A DNA stretch of 64,000 nucleotides from Paraburkholderia caribensis. GTDB lineage: Bacteria > Pseudomonadota > Gammaproteobacteria > Burkholderiales > Burkholderiaceae. Shown in pieces: positions 26,229-35,203 of this stretch. A model generated the notes under the pieces. It did not search any database and was not told where the DNA came from. It worked only from the letters and a program-made list of their open reading frames with translations. The translations under genes were made by a program, and so were the position numbers. The DNA is taken from contig NZ_CP026101.1 of the NCBI RefSeq assembly GCF_002902945.1, positions 2,294,001 through 2,358,000 on the forward strand, given 5' to 3'. Position 1 is the stretch's first letter. Each line of letters begins with the position of its first letter.

Positions 26229-28211
26229 TCAGCGCGACTCGCCCAGCTGATCCAGAATGGCCGGGTTCTCCAGCGTCGACACATCCTGCGTGATCTCTTC
26301 GCCCTTCGCGAGCGAGCGCAACAGGCGGCGCATGATCTTGCCCGAACGCGTCTTCGGCAGGTTGTCGCCGAAGCGGATGTCCTTCGGCTTTGCAATCGGA
26401 CCGATTTCCTTGCCGACCCAGTTGCGCAGTTCCGCCGCGATCTTCGCGGCCTCTTCGCCTTCGGGACGCGAGCGCTTCAACACGACGAACGCGCACACCG
26501 CTTCGCCCGTCGTCTCGTCGGGGCGCCCGACCACGGCCGCTTCCGCGACCAGCGGATTCGCCACCAGCGCCGACTCGATCTCCATCGTGCCGAGACGGTG
26601 GCCCGACACGTTCAGCACGTCGTCAATACGGCCCATGATCGTGAAGTAGCCGGTGTCCTTGTCGCGCACCGAGCCATCGCCCGCGAGATACAGCTTGCCG
26701 CCGAGCTCTTCGGGGAAATAGCTCTTCCTGAAACGCTCCGGGTCGCCCCAGATGGTGCGGATCATGGCCGGCCACGGACGCTTGACGACGAGAATGCCGC
26801 CCTGCCCGTTCGGCACGTCCTGGCCCGTTTCGTCGACGATCGCGGCCATGATGCCCGGCAGCGGCAGCGTGCACGAACCCGGCACGAGCGGCGTCGCGCC
26901 CGGCAGCGGCGTGATCATGTGGCCGCCCGTTTCCGTCTGCCACCATGTATCGACGATCGGGCAACGCGAGCCGCCGACGTTCTCGTAGTACCACACCCAT
27001 GCTTCCGGATTGATCGGCTCGCCAACCGTGCCGATGATGCGCAGCGTCGACAGGTCGTAGCTCTTCGGATGCACCTTCGCGTCGGCTTCGGCTGCCTTGA
27101 TCAGCGAACGGATCGCCGTCGGCGCCGTGTAGAACACGCTGACCTTGTGCTTCTGGATCATGTCCCAGAAGCGGCCCGCGTTCGGATACGTCGGCACGCC
27201 TTCGAACACGACCTGCGTGCCGCCGAGCGCGAGCGGGCCATATGTGATGTAGCTGTGCCCCGTGACCCAGCCGATGTCGGCCGTGCACCAGAAGACGTCG
27301 GTGGGCTTCCAGTCGAAGGTCCACTTCATGGTCTGCGCGGCCCACAGCAGATAGCCGCCCGTGCTGTGCTGCACGCCCTTCGGCTTGCCCGTCGAACCCG
27401 ACGTGTAAAGAATAAAGAGCGGATGCTCGGCGCTGACCCACTCAGGCGGGCATTGATCCGATTCGTTCGCGGTGATCTCGTGCATCCACAGATCGCGCTT
27501 GTCGTCCCAGCCGATCTTGCCGCCCGTGCGCCGGTAGACGATCACGCTCTTGACGGCCTCGCAGCCGCCCATCGCGAGTGCCTCGTCGGCGATGTTCTTC
27601 AGCGGCAGCGCCTTGCCGCCGCGCATCTGCTCGTCGGAGGTGATCAGCGCGACCGCGCCGACATCGACGAGACGCTCGTTCAGCGACTTCGACGAAAAAC
27701 CGCCGAACACCACCGAGTGCGTCGCGCCGATCCGCGCGCAGGCCTGCATCGCGACAATGCCTTCGACCGACATCGGCATATAGATGACGACGCGATCGCC
27801 CTTTTTGATGCCGCGCTTCTTCAACGCGTTCGCGAAGCGCGACACGCGTTGCAGCATGTCGTTGTACGTGACGTTGGTGACGGTGCCGTCGTCGGCTTCG
27901 AAGATGATCGCGACGCGCTCGCCGTTGCCCGCTTCGACATGCCGGTCGATGCTGTTGTACGACGCGTTCAGTTCGCCGTCTTCGTACCACTTGTAGAAAG
28001 GCGCGTTCGATTCGTCGAGCACCTTCGTGAAGGGCTTTTTCCAGCTGAGCGTCTCGCGCGCCAGCCTGCCCCAGAAGCCTTCGTAATCGCGCTCGGCCTC
28101 GGCGACGAGCGCCTTGTACGCGTCCATGCCGGACACAGTGGCCTGCGCCGTCACTTCGGCGGAAGGCGGAAACACGCGGCGTTCTTGAAGAACCGATTCA
28201 ATCGCAGACAT
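26229..28211 (-). CDS. acs: Acetyl-CoA synthetase
   Basis: A 660-residue AMP-forming acetate-CoA ligase. ATP/AMP motifs are LYTSGSTGKPKGVQHS near residue 275, then DTWWQTETGGHM near residue 420 and YLAGDGSVRDKDTGY. The C-terminal lysine motif PKTRSGKIMRR is the site acetylated to switch off the enzyme. It makes acetyl-CoA from acetate, ATP and CoA in the cytoplasm. AAGGGG precedes the ATG. It is the leading gene of acs-DUF4212-symporter. Confidence 0.96.
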   Translation of the reverse strand: MSAIESVLQERRVFPPSAEVTAQATVSGMDAYKALVAEAERDYEGFWGRLARETLSWKKPFTKVLDESNAPFYKWYEDGELNASYNSIDRHVEAGNGERVAIIFEADDGTVTNVTYNDMLQRVSRFANALKKRGIKKGDRVVIYMPMSVEGIVAMQACARIGATHSVVFGGFSSKSLNERLVDVGAVALITSDEQMRGGKALPLKNIADEALAMGGCEAVKSVIVYRRTGGKIGWDDKRDLWMHEITANESDQCPPEWVSAEHPLFILYTSGSTGKPKGVQHSTGGYLLWAAQTMKWTFDWKPTDVFWCTADIGWVTGHSYITYGPLALGGTQVVFEGVPTYPNAGRFWDMIQKHKVSVFYTAPTAIRSLIKAAEADAKVHPKSYDLSTLRIIGTVGEPINPEAWVWYYENVGGSRCPIVDTWWQTETGGHMITPLPGATPLVPGSCTLPLPGIMAAIVDETGQDVPNGQGGILVVKRPWPAMIRTIWGDPERFRKSYFPEELGGKLYLAGDGSVRDKDTGYFTIMGRIDDVLNVSGHRLGTMEIESALVANPLVAEAAVVGRPDETTGEAVCAFVVLKRSRPEGEEAAKIAAELRNWVGKEIGPIAKPKDIRFGDNLPKTRSGKIMRRLLRSLAKGEEITQDVSTLENPAILDQLGESR

Positions 28212-28583
28212 CGACTACCCCTTGGTGAAGATGAAACGTCAATCCTTGCGGGTGCGCGCGCGATGCGTGCCAGCCGTGGCCGGCGCAGCGCGTCGCTCCA
28301 TATCGTCATACCCGTCATCGTGGCGCCGCACATGATGTTGTCGCACGGCGTGTCTCCCACCCTCGTGCGCATCGGCAGCGATGCGCACACAGCGATTCGG
28401 CGAATGACCACTGCGGCGTCGCACATCGGGCGCGCCGCATGCCTTCATCAGCTTCGATCACTTCCCACGATAAGCGTTGCTACTTACCGCGTTCTTACGT
28501 GAACGACCAGCGCGTGTCAGGATAAACACCAGGTGCGGCGCAGAAAGCAGTCCGCAAGGCGGGTTGGACGGCACAGCCCCGTT
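28212..28583. other. Gene-free region between acs and the EamA gene
   Basis: About 370 bases between two divergent genes. Apart from the EamA promoter at its right end I see no gene, repeat or hairpin of note. It must hold the acs promoter. Confidence 0.5.
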
Positions 28584-28612
28584 TTGCACCCTTGTTAGCG
28601 CCCTTTTACAAT
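28584..28612 (+). promoter_or_regulatory. Sigma-70 promoter for the EamA gene
   Basis: TTGCAC (28584-28589) and TACAAT (28607-28612) are separated by exactly 17 bases. The likely transcript start is about 20-25 bases before the TTG start codon. Confidence 0.65.
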
Positions 28613-28642
28613 GCTAACTGATCTCGCCGTCCGGATTCCAGC

Positions 28643-29542
28643 TTGAACCGCTACTCACTGTTCCTGATCGCCGCGATGCTGCTGGTCGGCAGCAATGTCG
28701 GCATCGGCAAGTCGATTGTCGCATTCGTTCCCGTTCCCCTCTTTGCCCTGCTGCGCTTCGTGATCGCCATGGCCGTGCTGTGGCCGCTGTTGCGCGTGAG
28801 CAAGCTGCGCCGCGTGAAGGCGGGCGAATGGTTCAATCTCTTCCTGCAAGCGCTGTTCGGCACCTTCGGCTTTACGCTGCTGATGCTCAACGGCGTGCAT
28901 CGGACCAGCGCGGTTGCGGCGGGCGTCATCACGAGCACGATTCCCGCCGTGGTCGCGCTATTCTCGTGGATCTTCCTCAAGGAAAAGCCCGATCGCCGCG
29001 CACTGGCGTCGATTGCGCTGGCGATCGCCGGCGTGGTCGTCATCAATCTCGCGCACGCGGGCGCCGCCACGGGCGCATCCAGTGAAAGCTCCTTCGCCGG
29101 CAACCTGATGGTGCTCGGCGCGGTCTGCTGCGAATCGCTCTATGTGATCCTGTCGCGCCGGCTCACGCAGACCCTCGCGCCCATCGACATCTGCGCGTAC
29201 ACGCACCTGTTCGGCCTGTTGCTGATGCTGCCGCTCGGCGCGTCATCGCTGCTCACCTTCCATTACACGAGCGTGCCCGCCGGCATCTGGACCTTGGTGC
29301 TGTGGTACGGCCTGTCGGCGAGCATCTTCTCGTTCTGGCTGTGGATGAAAGGCATCCGCCACGTGCCGGGCAGTCTCGCGGGCGTGTTCAGCGCGGTGCT
29401 GCCCGTCGCCGCCGCGATCTACGGGATCGTGTTCCTCGAGGAGCGGCCGACGCTCGCGCATGGCGTCGCGCTCGCCTGCGTGGTCGCGGGCATCGCCCTG
29501 GCGAGCCTGAAGGCGCGGCGCGTGCCGCCCGTCGCTTCCTAG
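28643..29542 (+). CDS. EamA-family permease
   Basis: A 299-residue inner-membrane protein with ten hydrophobic segments in two EamA repeats (VPLFALLRFVIAMAVLWPLL, then IFSFWLWMKGIRHVPGSLAG). It belongs to the drug/metabolite transporter group. The TTG start at 28643 begins right at the first transmembrane segment; the next ATG would cut into it. No substrate can be named and no regulator lies beside it. Confidence 0.85.
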   Translation: MNRYSLFLIAAMLLVGSNVGIGKSIVAFVPVPLFALLRFVIAMAVLWPLLRVSKLRRVKAGEWFNLFLQALFGTFGFTLLMLNGVHRTSAVAAGVITSTIPAVVALFSWIFLKEKPDRRALASIALAIAGVVVINLAHAGAATGASSESSFAGNLMVLGAVCCESLYVILSRRLTQTLAPIDICAYTHLFGLLLMLPLGASSLLTFHYTSVPAGIWTLVLWYGLSASIFSFWLWMKGIRHVPGSLAGVFSAVLPVAAAIYGIVFLEERPTLAHGVALACVVAGIALASLKARRVPPVAS

Positions 29543-29834
29543 CGCGAAACCGGCACGAAAACCCGGCACGAAGCAAGGCATGGCGCACGCCCGCTGCGCC
29601 ACGCTGTCCCGGGCGCCATCTGCCCGGTTGCGCGCCTCGACATGGCTGTCATGGATCACGCTGTACAATATCGCGCCCAACGCGCTTCGCCGGCCGGTTT
29701 CACCGCCGGGGCCGCTGACTGCCGGCTGTTCGCTCTTTACGCGATCCGCCGCCGTCGATGCGAGCGCGTCCGTGCCCGCCGTATCCGTCGCCACGATCCG
29801 TCACCAAGAAGCGCCAACACTACGCCGACCCTAC

Positions 29835-30452
29835 ATGACCGCTCCGCGTCCCACTCTGCCCGGCCAGCCGCGCCGCATGCGCCTTCTGCCCTCCGTGATC
29901 TTCATGAGCCGCTGGCTGCAGGTGCCGCTGTATCTGGGCCTGATCATCGCGCAGGGCGTCTATGTCGTGCTGTTCGCGAAGGAAGTCTGGCACCTCGTCA
30001 CGCACGCCATGACGCTCGACGAAACCAACATCATGCTCGTCGTGCTCGGCCTGATCGACGTGGTGATGATCTCGAACCTGCTGATCATGGTGATCGTCGG
30101 CGGGTATGAAACCTTTGTCTCGCGCCTCGGCCTGGAAGGTCATCCTGACGAGCCCGAATGGCTCGACCATGTGAACGCGGGCGTGCTGAAGGTGAAGCTG
30201 TCGATGGCGCTGATCGGCATCTCGTCGATTCATCTGCTGAAGACCTTCATCGACCCGGACAAGCACACGCAGCAGGCCGTGATGTGGCAAGTCATCATCC
30301 ACGTCACGTTCCTCGTGTCCGCGCTGGTGATGGCATTCGTCGACCGCCTGACCACGCATACGCACCCGGAGCATTTTCACGAGCCCGCCGCACGCGGCGC
30401 TGCGGCGCACGGCAAGAACACAACGATTTCCAACTCCCCTGAAGGCGCCTGA
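29835..30452 (+). CDS. YqhA/UPF0114 family membrane protein
   Basis: A 205-residue membrane protein of the UPF0114 (TIGR00645) family. Landmarks are MSRWLQVPLYLGLIIAQGVY, then VVMISNLLIMVIVGGYETF and LSMALIGISSIHLLKTFID. Four transmembrane segments are expected. Function unknown. The ATG at 29835 begins the conserved region. The C-terminal tail is histidine-rich (HTHPEHFHEPA). Confidence 0.88.
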   Translation: MTAPRPTLPGQPRRMRLLPSVIFMSRWLQVPLYLGLIIAQGVYVVLFAKEVWHLVTHAMTLDETNIMLVVLGLIDVVMISNLLIMVIVGGYETFVSRLGLEGHPDEPEWLDHVNAGVLKVKLSMALIGISSIHLLKTFIDPDKHTQQAVMWQVIIHVTFLVSALVMAFVDRLTTHTHPEHFHEPAARGAAAHGKNTTISNSPEGA

Positions 30453-30512
30453 CCGGCCGCATTGTCACGCGGCCGCGATACAAAACGCCACACTGCCCCA
30501 CTGAGCCTAGCC

Positions 30513-32036
30513 ATGACCGTCATCAAACAGGAAGACCTGATCCAGAGTATTGCGGACTCGCTGCAGTACATCAGCTACTACCATCCGCTCGACTACATCG
30601 AGGCGCTCGGCCGCGCGTACGAGCTCGAGGAAAGCCCGGCCGCGAAGGACGCGATCGCGCAGATTCTCACGAACAGCCGCATGTGCGCCGAAGGCAAGCG
30701 CCCGATCTGCCAGGACACGGGCATCGTCACTGTGTTCGTGAAGGTCGGCATGGACGTGCGCTGGGACGGGGCGACGATGTCCGTCACCGACATGATCAAC
30801 GAAGGCGTGCGCCGCGGTTATCTGAACCCGGACAACGTGCTGCGCGCGTCGATCGTGAGCCCGCCCGAAGGCGCGCGCAAGAACACGAAGGACAACACGC
30901 CCGCCGTGATCCACTACGAGATCGTGCCGGGCGACAAGGTCGACGTGCAGGTCGCGGCCAAGGGCGGCGGCTCGGAAAACAAGTCCAAGTTCGCCATGCT
31001 GAACCCGTCGGATTCGATCGTCGACTGGATTCTGAAAACCGTGCCGACGATGGGCGCGGGCTGGTGCCCGCCCGGCATGCTCGGCATCGGTATCGGCGGC
31101 ACGGCTGAAAAGGCGATGCTGATGGCGAAGGAATCGCTGATGGACCCGATCGACATTCAGGATGTCATCGCGCGCGGCCCGCAAGACTGGATCGAGGAAC
31201 TGCGCGTCGAACTGCATGAGAAGGTCAACGCGCTCGGTATCGGCGCGCAGGGCCTGGGCGGCCTCGCAACGGTGCTCGACGTGAAGATCATGGCAGCGCC
31301 GACGCACGCGGCGTCAAAGCCCATCGCGATCATCCCGAACTGCGCGGCCACGCGCCACGCGCACTTCACGCTGGACGGCACGGGCGTCGCGAAGCTCGAA
31401 GCGCCGTCGCTCGACGCATGGCCCAAGGTGCAGTGGGAGCCCGACACCGAGAAGAGCAAGCGCGTCGACCTGAACACGCTGACGCCGGAAGAAGTCGCGT
31501 CGTGGAAGCCGGGCCAGACGCTGCTGCTGTCGGGCAAGATGTTGACGGGCCGCGACGCCGCGCACAAGCGCATCGCCGACATGCTGGCCAAGGGCGAAAA
31601 GCTGCCCGTCGATTTCACCAACCGCGTGATCTACTACGTCGGCCCCGTCGACCCGGTGCGCGACGAAGCTGTCGGCCCGGCAGGCCCGACCACGGCCACG
31701 CGCATGGACAAGTTCACGGAAACGATGCTCGCGCAAACCGGCCTGATCTCGATGATCGGCAAGGCCGAGCGCGGCCCCGTCGCGATCGAGGCAATCAAGA
31801 AGCATAAAGCGGCGTACCTGATGGCTGTGGGTGGCGCGGCGTATCTGGTGTCGAAGGCGATCCGCAGCGCGAAGGTGCTCGCGTTCGAAGACCTCGGCAT
31901 GGAAGCCATCTATGAATTCGACGTGCAGGACATGCCCGTGACGGTCGCCGTCGATTCGAACGGCACCTCGGTCCACCAGACGGGACCGAAGGAATGGCAG
32001 GCGAAGATCGGTAAGATTCCCGTCGCTACCGCTTAA
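30513..32036 (+). CDS. fumA: Fumarate hydratase, class I
   Basis: A 507-residue class I (4Fe-4S) fumarase, which interconverts fumarate and malate in the TCA cycle. Cluster cysteines are visible in RPICQDTGIVTVFVKVG, then GAGWCPPGMLGIGIGG and IPNCAATRHAHF. The C-terminal half contains VGPAGPTTATRMDKFTE and FEDLGMEAIYEFDVQDMPV. Starts at 30513 (MTVIKQEDLIQSI). A terminator follows. Confidence 0.95.
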   Translation: MTVIKQEDLIQSIADSLQYISYYHPLDYIEALGRAYELEESPAAKDAIAQILTNSRMCAEGKRPICQDTGIVTVFVKVGMDVRWDGATMSVTDMINEGVRRGYLNPDNVLRASIVSPPEGARKNTKDNTPAVIHYEIVPGDKVDVQVAAKGGGSENKSKFAMLNPSDSIVDWILKTVPTMGAGWCPPGMLGIGIGGTAEKAMLMAKESLMDPIDIQDVIARGPQDWIEELRVELHEKVNALGIGAQGLGGLATVLDVKIMAAPTHAASKPIAIIPNCAATRHAHFTLDGTGVAKLEAPSLDAWPKVQWEPDTEKSKRVDLNTLTPEEVASWKPGQTLLLSGKMLTGRDAAHKRIADMLAKGEKLPVDFTNRVIYYVGPVDPVRDEAVGPAGPTTATRMDKFTETMLAQTGLISMIGKAERGPVAIEAIKKHKAAYLMAVGGAAYLVSKAIRSAKVLAFEDLGMEAIYEFDVQDMPVTVAVDSNGTSVHQTGPKEWQAKIGKIPVATA

Positions 32037-32057
32037 AGATTTCTCATTGTTTTACGG

Positions 32058-32088
32058 AAGCCGGGACGTTATAGTCCCGGCTTTTTTA
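32058..32088 (+). terminator. Rho-independent terminator of fumarase
   Basis: AGCCGGGAC and GTCCCGGCT pair around a six-base loop and are followed by a T6 run. Confidence 0.9.
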
Positions 32089-32117
32089 TTATTCACGCGA
32101 AATGCAAATTAAATTGC

Positions 32118-32136
32118 GTGAATGATTCTCAACAAC
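32118..32136. promoter_or_regulatory. Fur-box-like site upstream of bfr
   Basis: GTGAATGATTCTCAACAAC matches 12 of 19 positions of the Fur consensus (GATAATGATAATCATTATC). It lies 74 bases before the bfr start. Confidence 0.35.
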
Positions 32137-32210
32137 CATATTCGTCCTTGGCTTTTGGTTTTCAGACGTTTATTGTTGTTGGAAAACCCAGCTCTTGAAG
32201 AGGAAACGTC

Positions 32211-32687
32211 ATGCAAGGCGATAAAAAAGTCATTGAATATCTGAACGCCCAGTTGAAGAACGAACTGACCGCGATCAACCAGTATTTCCTGCACGCGCGG
32301 ATGTACAAGCACTGGGGTCTCGAGAAGCTGGGCAAGCACGAGTACGACGAATCCATCGGCGAAATGAAGCACGCCGACATGCTGATCGAACGCATTTTCA
32401 TGCTCGACGGCCTGCCGAATCTGCAGGATCTGCACAAGCTGTTGATCGGCGAAGAAACGAAAGAAATTCTCGAATGCGATTTGAAACTCGAATACATCTC
32501 GCAAGGCACGTGCAAGGAAGCTATCGCTTATTGCGAGTCGGTACGTGATTTCATCTCGCGCGAAATCTTCACGACGATTCTCGACGACACCGAAGAACAT
32601 ATCGACTGGCTCGAAACGCAGATCGACCTGATCGACAAGGTCGGTATCCAGAACTATCAGCAGTCGGCGATGGGCTCGCAGGAATAA
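32211..32687 (+). CDS. bfr: Bacterioferritin
   Basis: A 158-residue bacterioferritin. The haem-ligand methionine is Met52 (EMKHADMLIE), and the ferroxidase ligands Glu18, Glu51 and His54 are all present at their usual places. It oxidises and stores iron in the cytoplasm as a 24-mer. GAGG lies before the ATG. The linked bfd gene downstream of murI encodes the ferredoxin that releases this iron. Confidence 0.97.
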   Translation: MQGDKKVIEYLNAQLKNELTAINQYFLHARMYKHWGLEKLGKHEYDESIGEMKHADMLIERIFMLDGLPNLQDLHKLLIGEETKEILECDLKLEYISQGTCKEAIAYCESVRDFISREIFTTILDDTEEHIDWLETQIDLIDKVGIQNYQQSAMGSQE

Positions 32688-32783
32688 GACGACGCCCGGG
32701 CAGGAAGCCCCCTCACTCCTGATACACTTCTGCGGTCCGATCCGCGCAACGTTCGTTCACACGCGCTGCGCGGATTTCCTTAT

Positions 32784-33695
32784 ATGGCTTCCGTCGAAAC
32801 CATGACCGCTTCGTCCCCCGCCTCCGCTACCTCCGCTTCCGTCCCGCCACTCACCTCGCTCGACCCGCGCGCGCCCGTCGGCATTTTCGACTCGGGTCTG
32901 GGTGGATTGTCGGTGCTGCGCGCGGTCCGCTCGCAGCTGCCGGACGAAGCGCTCATCTACGTCGCGGATTCGCTGTATGCGCCCTACGGCGAACGCGACG
33001 ACGATTTCATCGCCGACCGCACGCTCGCAATCGGCGAATGGCTCGTCGCGCAGGGCGCGAAGGCGCTGGTCGTGGCGTGCAACACGGCGACCGCGCAGTC
33101 GATCGCACTGGTGCGCGAGAAATTGCCGATTCAGTTGATCGGCGTCGAACCGGGCGTAAAGCCCGCGGCGCTGCAGTCGAAATCGCGCGTGGCGGGCGTG
33201 CTCGCGACCCGCGTGACGCTGCGCAGCGCCCGCTTCCAGGGCTTGCTCGAACGCTACGCCAGTGACTGCCGGTTTCTGTGCCAGCCGGGTCTCGGCCTGG
33301 TGGAGGCCGTCGAACGCTGCGACATCGGCTCGCCGGAACTGCGCGCGCTGATCGAAAGCTACCTTCAGCCGATGCTCGACGCCGGCGCCGATACGCTGGT
33401 GCTCGGCTGCACGCACTACCCGTTTCTCGATGCGGCGATCCGCGATATCGCGGGTGACCGGCTGACGCTGATCGACACCAGCGTCGCGATTGCACGGCAA
33501 CTGGAGCGCGTGCTCGACCAGCAAGGGCTGCGTTCGCCCGCGCGCGACACCGTGCCGCAGCCGCGCTTCTGTTCGACCAGCGACGGCGCGCATCTCAAAC
33601 AGCTTGCGGCGACGCTGCTCGATATCGACGCGCCCGTCGAGCGCGTGCACATCCCGTCGCGCCGTACGATCGCGCCGGATTCGCACGCCGCCTGA
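32784..33695 (+). CDS. murI: Glutamate racemase
   Basis: A 303-residue racemase that makes D-glutamate for peptidoglycan. Both catalytic cysteines are present in VVACNTATAQS and LGCTHYPFLDAA, and PVGIFDSGLGGLSVLRAV opens the domain. The first ~28 residues are low-complexity Ala/Ser/Pro and may not be translated; other starts are possible. It lies between bfr and bfd but has no known iron link. Confidence 0.95.
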   Translation: MASVETMTASSPASATSASVPPLTSLDPRAPVGIFDSGLGGLSVLRAVRSQLPDEALIYVADSLYAPYGERDDDFIADRTLAIGEWLVAQGAKALVVACNTATAQSIALVREKLPIQLIGVEPGVKPAALQSKSRVAGVLATRVTLRSARFQGLLERYASDCRFLCQPGLGLVEAVERCDIGSPELRALIESYLQPMLDAGADTLVLGCTHYPFLDAAIRDIAGDRLTLIDTSVAIARQLERVLDQQGLRSPARDTVPQPRFCSTSDGAHLKQLAATLLDIDAPVERVHIPSRRTIAPDSHAA

Positions 33696-33881
33696 GGCTC
33701 GCGCACGGGGCGGCGGCGCCAGCCGTCTCCACAGCATCAAATGCACACCCGTCGCCCGACGGAAACCGCCCGCATGGCGCCCCGCCGCGACTTGAGCGAT
33801 CGTGCGGCGCCGGACGAAACCCTTCTAACAGGCTGGTTTTGTTACAAAATTTTGCCCGGGAGGCTTGCCAAACCGACCAAA

Positions 33882-33900
33882 CAAAATGATAATAATTCGC
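33882..33900. promoter_or_regulatory. Fur box upstream of bfd
   Basis: CAAAATGATAATAATTCGC matches 14 of 19 positions of the Fur consensus, 26 bases before the bfd start. This suggests repression under iron sufficiency. Confidence 0.6.
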
Positions 33901-33926
33901 ATTAACGTTAGCTATCGCGAGCTGTC

Positions 33927-34163
33927 ATGATTGTCTGCGTGTGCAAGTCAGTGTCCGACCGGAAAATCCGTGCAACGATCGCGGAAGGCGTCGATTCATT
34001 CGACGAGCTTCAGTTCGAGCTGGGCGTCGCGATGTGCTGCGGCAAGTGCGAGGAGTCCGTGCGCGACGTGATGGCGCAAAGCGGCGTGTGTGCGAGCCGC
34101 TGTGGCGTCGAGCACCACACGCAAACGGCGCCTCTGACGTTCTACGAACGTAAGGCCGCCTGA
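33927..34163 (+). CDS. bfd: Bacterioferritin-associated ferredoxin
   Basis: A 78-residue [2Fe-2S] protein. Four cluster cysteines appear in the family order: MIVCVCKSVSD at the N terminus and CCGKCEESV in the middle. Bfd passes electrons to bacterioferritin to release stored iron. A Fur-box-like site overlaps the promoter region. tonB-exbB-exbD follow on the same strand after a weak hairpin, so co-regulation by iron is likely. Confidence 0.95.
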   Translation: MIVCVCKSVSDRKIRATIAEGVDSFDELQFELGVAMCCGKCEESVRDVMAQSGVCASRCGVEHHTQTAPLTFYERKAA

Positions 34164-34173
34164 AGCCGGTTCC

Positions 34174-34195
34174 AGGCCGGTTTCATTTCCGGCCT
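34174..34195 (+). terminator. Hairpin after bfd
   Basis: AGGCCGG and CCGGCCT pair around eight bases. The following T-run is weak, so termination is probably partial. Confidence 0.45.
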
Positions 34196-34319
34196 TTGAT
34201 GCGTTTCAACGTAGTGCTTCGAAAAGCGTGCCATTATCGGGCGCTGCATTGTTTTCGTTTCCGCCGTCAGCAAGCCAGTCGGATACCAGCCAGCGACGCC
34301 ATTCTTCGAGGAGTTCGAG

Positions 34320-34382
34320 ATGGAATTGCTGATCGGTTTTCTGACCACCGTTTGTATTTCGCTGCTGATATTCCGAACATGA
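34320..34382 (+). CDS. Candidate 20-residue membrane microprotein
   Basis: An open frame of 20 codons encoding MELLIGFLTTVCISLLIFRT, a single hydrophobic helix with a charged end. A GAGGAG ribosome binding site lies 6 bases before the ATG. Its stop overlaps the start of the next tiny frame (ATGA). It lies immediately upstream of tonB. Coding has not been shown; a shared, uninterrupted leader is the other explanation. Confidence 0.45.
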   Translation: MELLIGFLTTVCISLLIFRT

Positions 34383-34429
34383 CGCTGTTTTGCATGACGT
34401 GCTGCATTGCCGGCGCGCCGCCACGCTGA
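34379..34429 (+). CDS. Candidate 16-residue leader peptide before tonB
   Basis: An open frame encoding MTLFCMTCCIAGAPPR, overlapping the preceding microprotein by four bases and ending two bases before the tonB ATG. It is cysteine-rich. The ATGA and TGACCATG junctions would couple its translation to tonB. Too short to confirm by sequence alone. Confidence 0.3.
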   Translation: MTLFCMTCCIAGAPPR

Positions 34430-34431
34430 CC

Positions 34432-35160
34432 ATGCAGGCCACGCCTTCTCTCCCAACCGGCTTCGCGCCGGAAGCTTCCGCTCGAATCAACCCGCGTATC
34501 GCCACGGTGACGGGCATCGTCATCGGACTTCACGTCATCGCGCTCGCTATTGCGTTCACGGTACGCACGGTGGCGCCTTTGCCGGTCGAAACTCCACGAA
34601 CGATTACGGCCGAACTGCTGCCGCCGCCGGCACCTGCCGCCGCGCCCGTCGCGATCGAATCGGCCCCGCCGCCGCCGAAGCCCGTGCCCATCCAGAAGGT
34701 CAAGCCGAAGGTGCAGCCGCGCCCGACGCCGAAGCCCACGCCGGCTCCAATGCCCGTCGCACAAGCGCCGTCGCAGCACGAGATCAGCGCGCCCGAACCG
34801 GCTCCGCCCGCGCCGCCGGCCCCGGCCGCGCCTGCTGCGCCCGCCGCGCCCGCTGCGAAGCCGGTGATGTCGATCACGGCACCCAAGGACGCGTCGCATC
34901 TGAGTTGCAGCATCGTCGAGCCGACTTATCCGGCGATGTCGCGCCGCCGCGGCGAAACCGGCCGCGCGGTCGTGCAGTTCGTTCTGTCGGCGTCGGGCCG
35001 GATCGAGAACATCGAACTGAAGAAGAGCAGCGGCTCCGATCGTCTCGATCAGGCCGCGCTCGACGCGATTCGCTCCAGTTCGTGCAAGCCCTATCTGGTG
35101 GACGGCGAGCCGACTCGCGTGCCCGCCGTCCAGCCGTTCGACTTCAGCCTGAACAATTGA
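34432..35160 (+). CDS. tonB: Energy transducer TonB
   Basis: A 242-residue TonB. One N-terminal membrane anchor (TGIVIGLHVIALAIAFTV) is followed by a long Pro/Ala/Lys-rich periplasmic spacer and a C-terminal domain (PTYPAMSRRRGETGRAVVQF, then SDRLDQAALDAIRSS). TonB conveys energy from ExbB-ExbD to outer-membrane siderophore and haem receptors. exbB and exbD follow directly in the same operon. The ATG at 34432 begins the family-like sequence. Confidence 0.95.
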   Translation: MQATPSLPTGFAPEASARINPRIATVTGIVIGLHVIALAIAFTVRTVAPLPVETPRTITAELLPPPAPAAAPVAIESAPPPPKPVPIQKVKPKVQPRPTPKPTPAPMPVAQAPSQHEISAPEPAPPAPPAPAAPAAPAAPAAKPVMSITAPKDASHLSCSIVEPTYPAMSRRRGETGRAVVQFVLSASGRIENIELKKSSGSDRLDQAALDAIRSSSCKPYLVDGEPTRVPAVQPFDFSLNN

Positions 35161-35203
35161 CATTGATCAGCTGACCAGCATTTCAAAGAAAAAAGGAATT
35201 GCC

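Noticed and set aside
26598..28502. 634-codon plus-strand frame
   Set aside because: Antisense to acs, which is an unmistakable enzyme.
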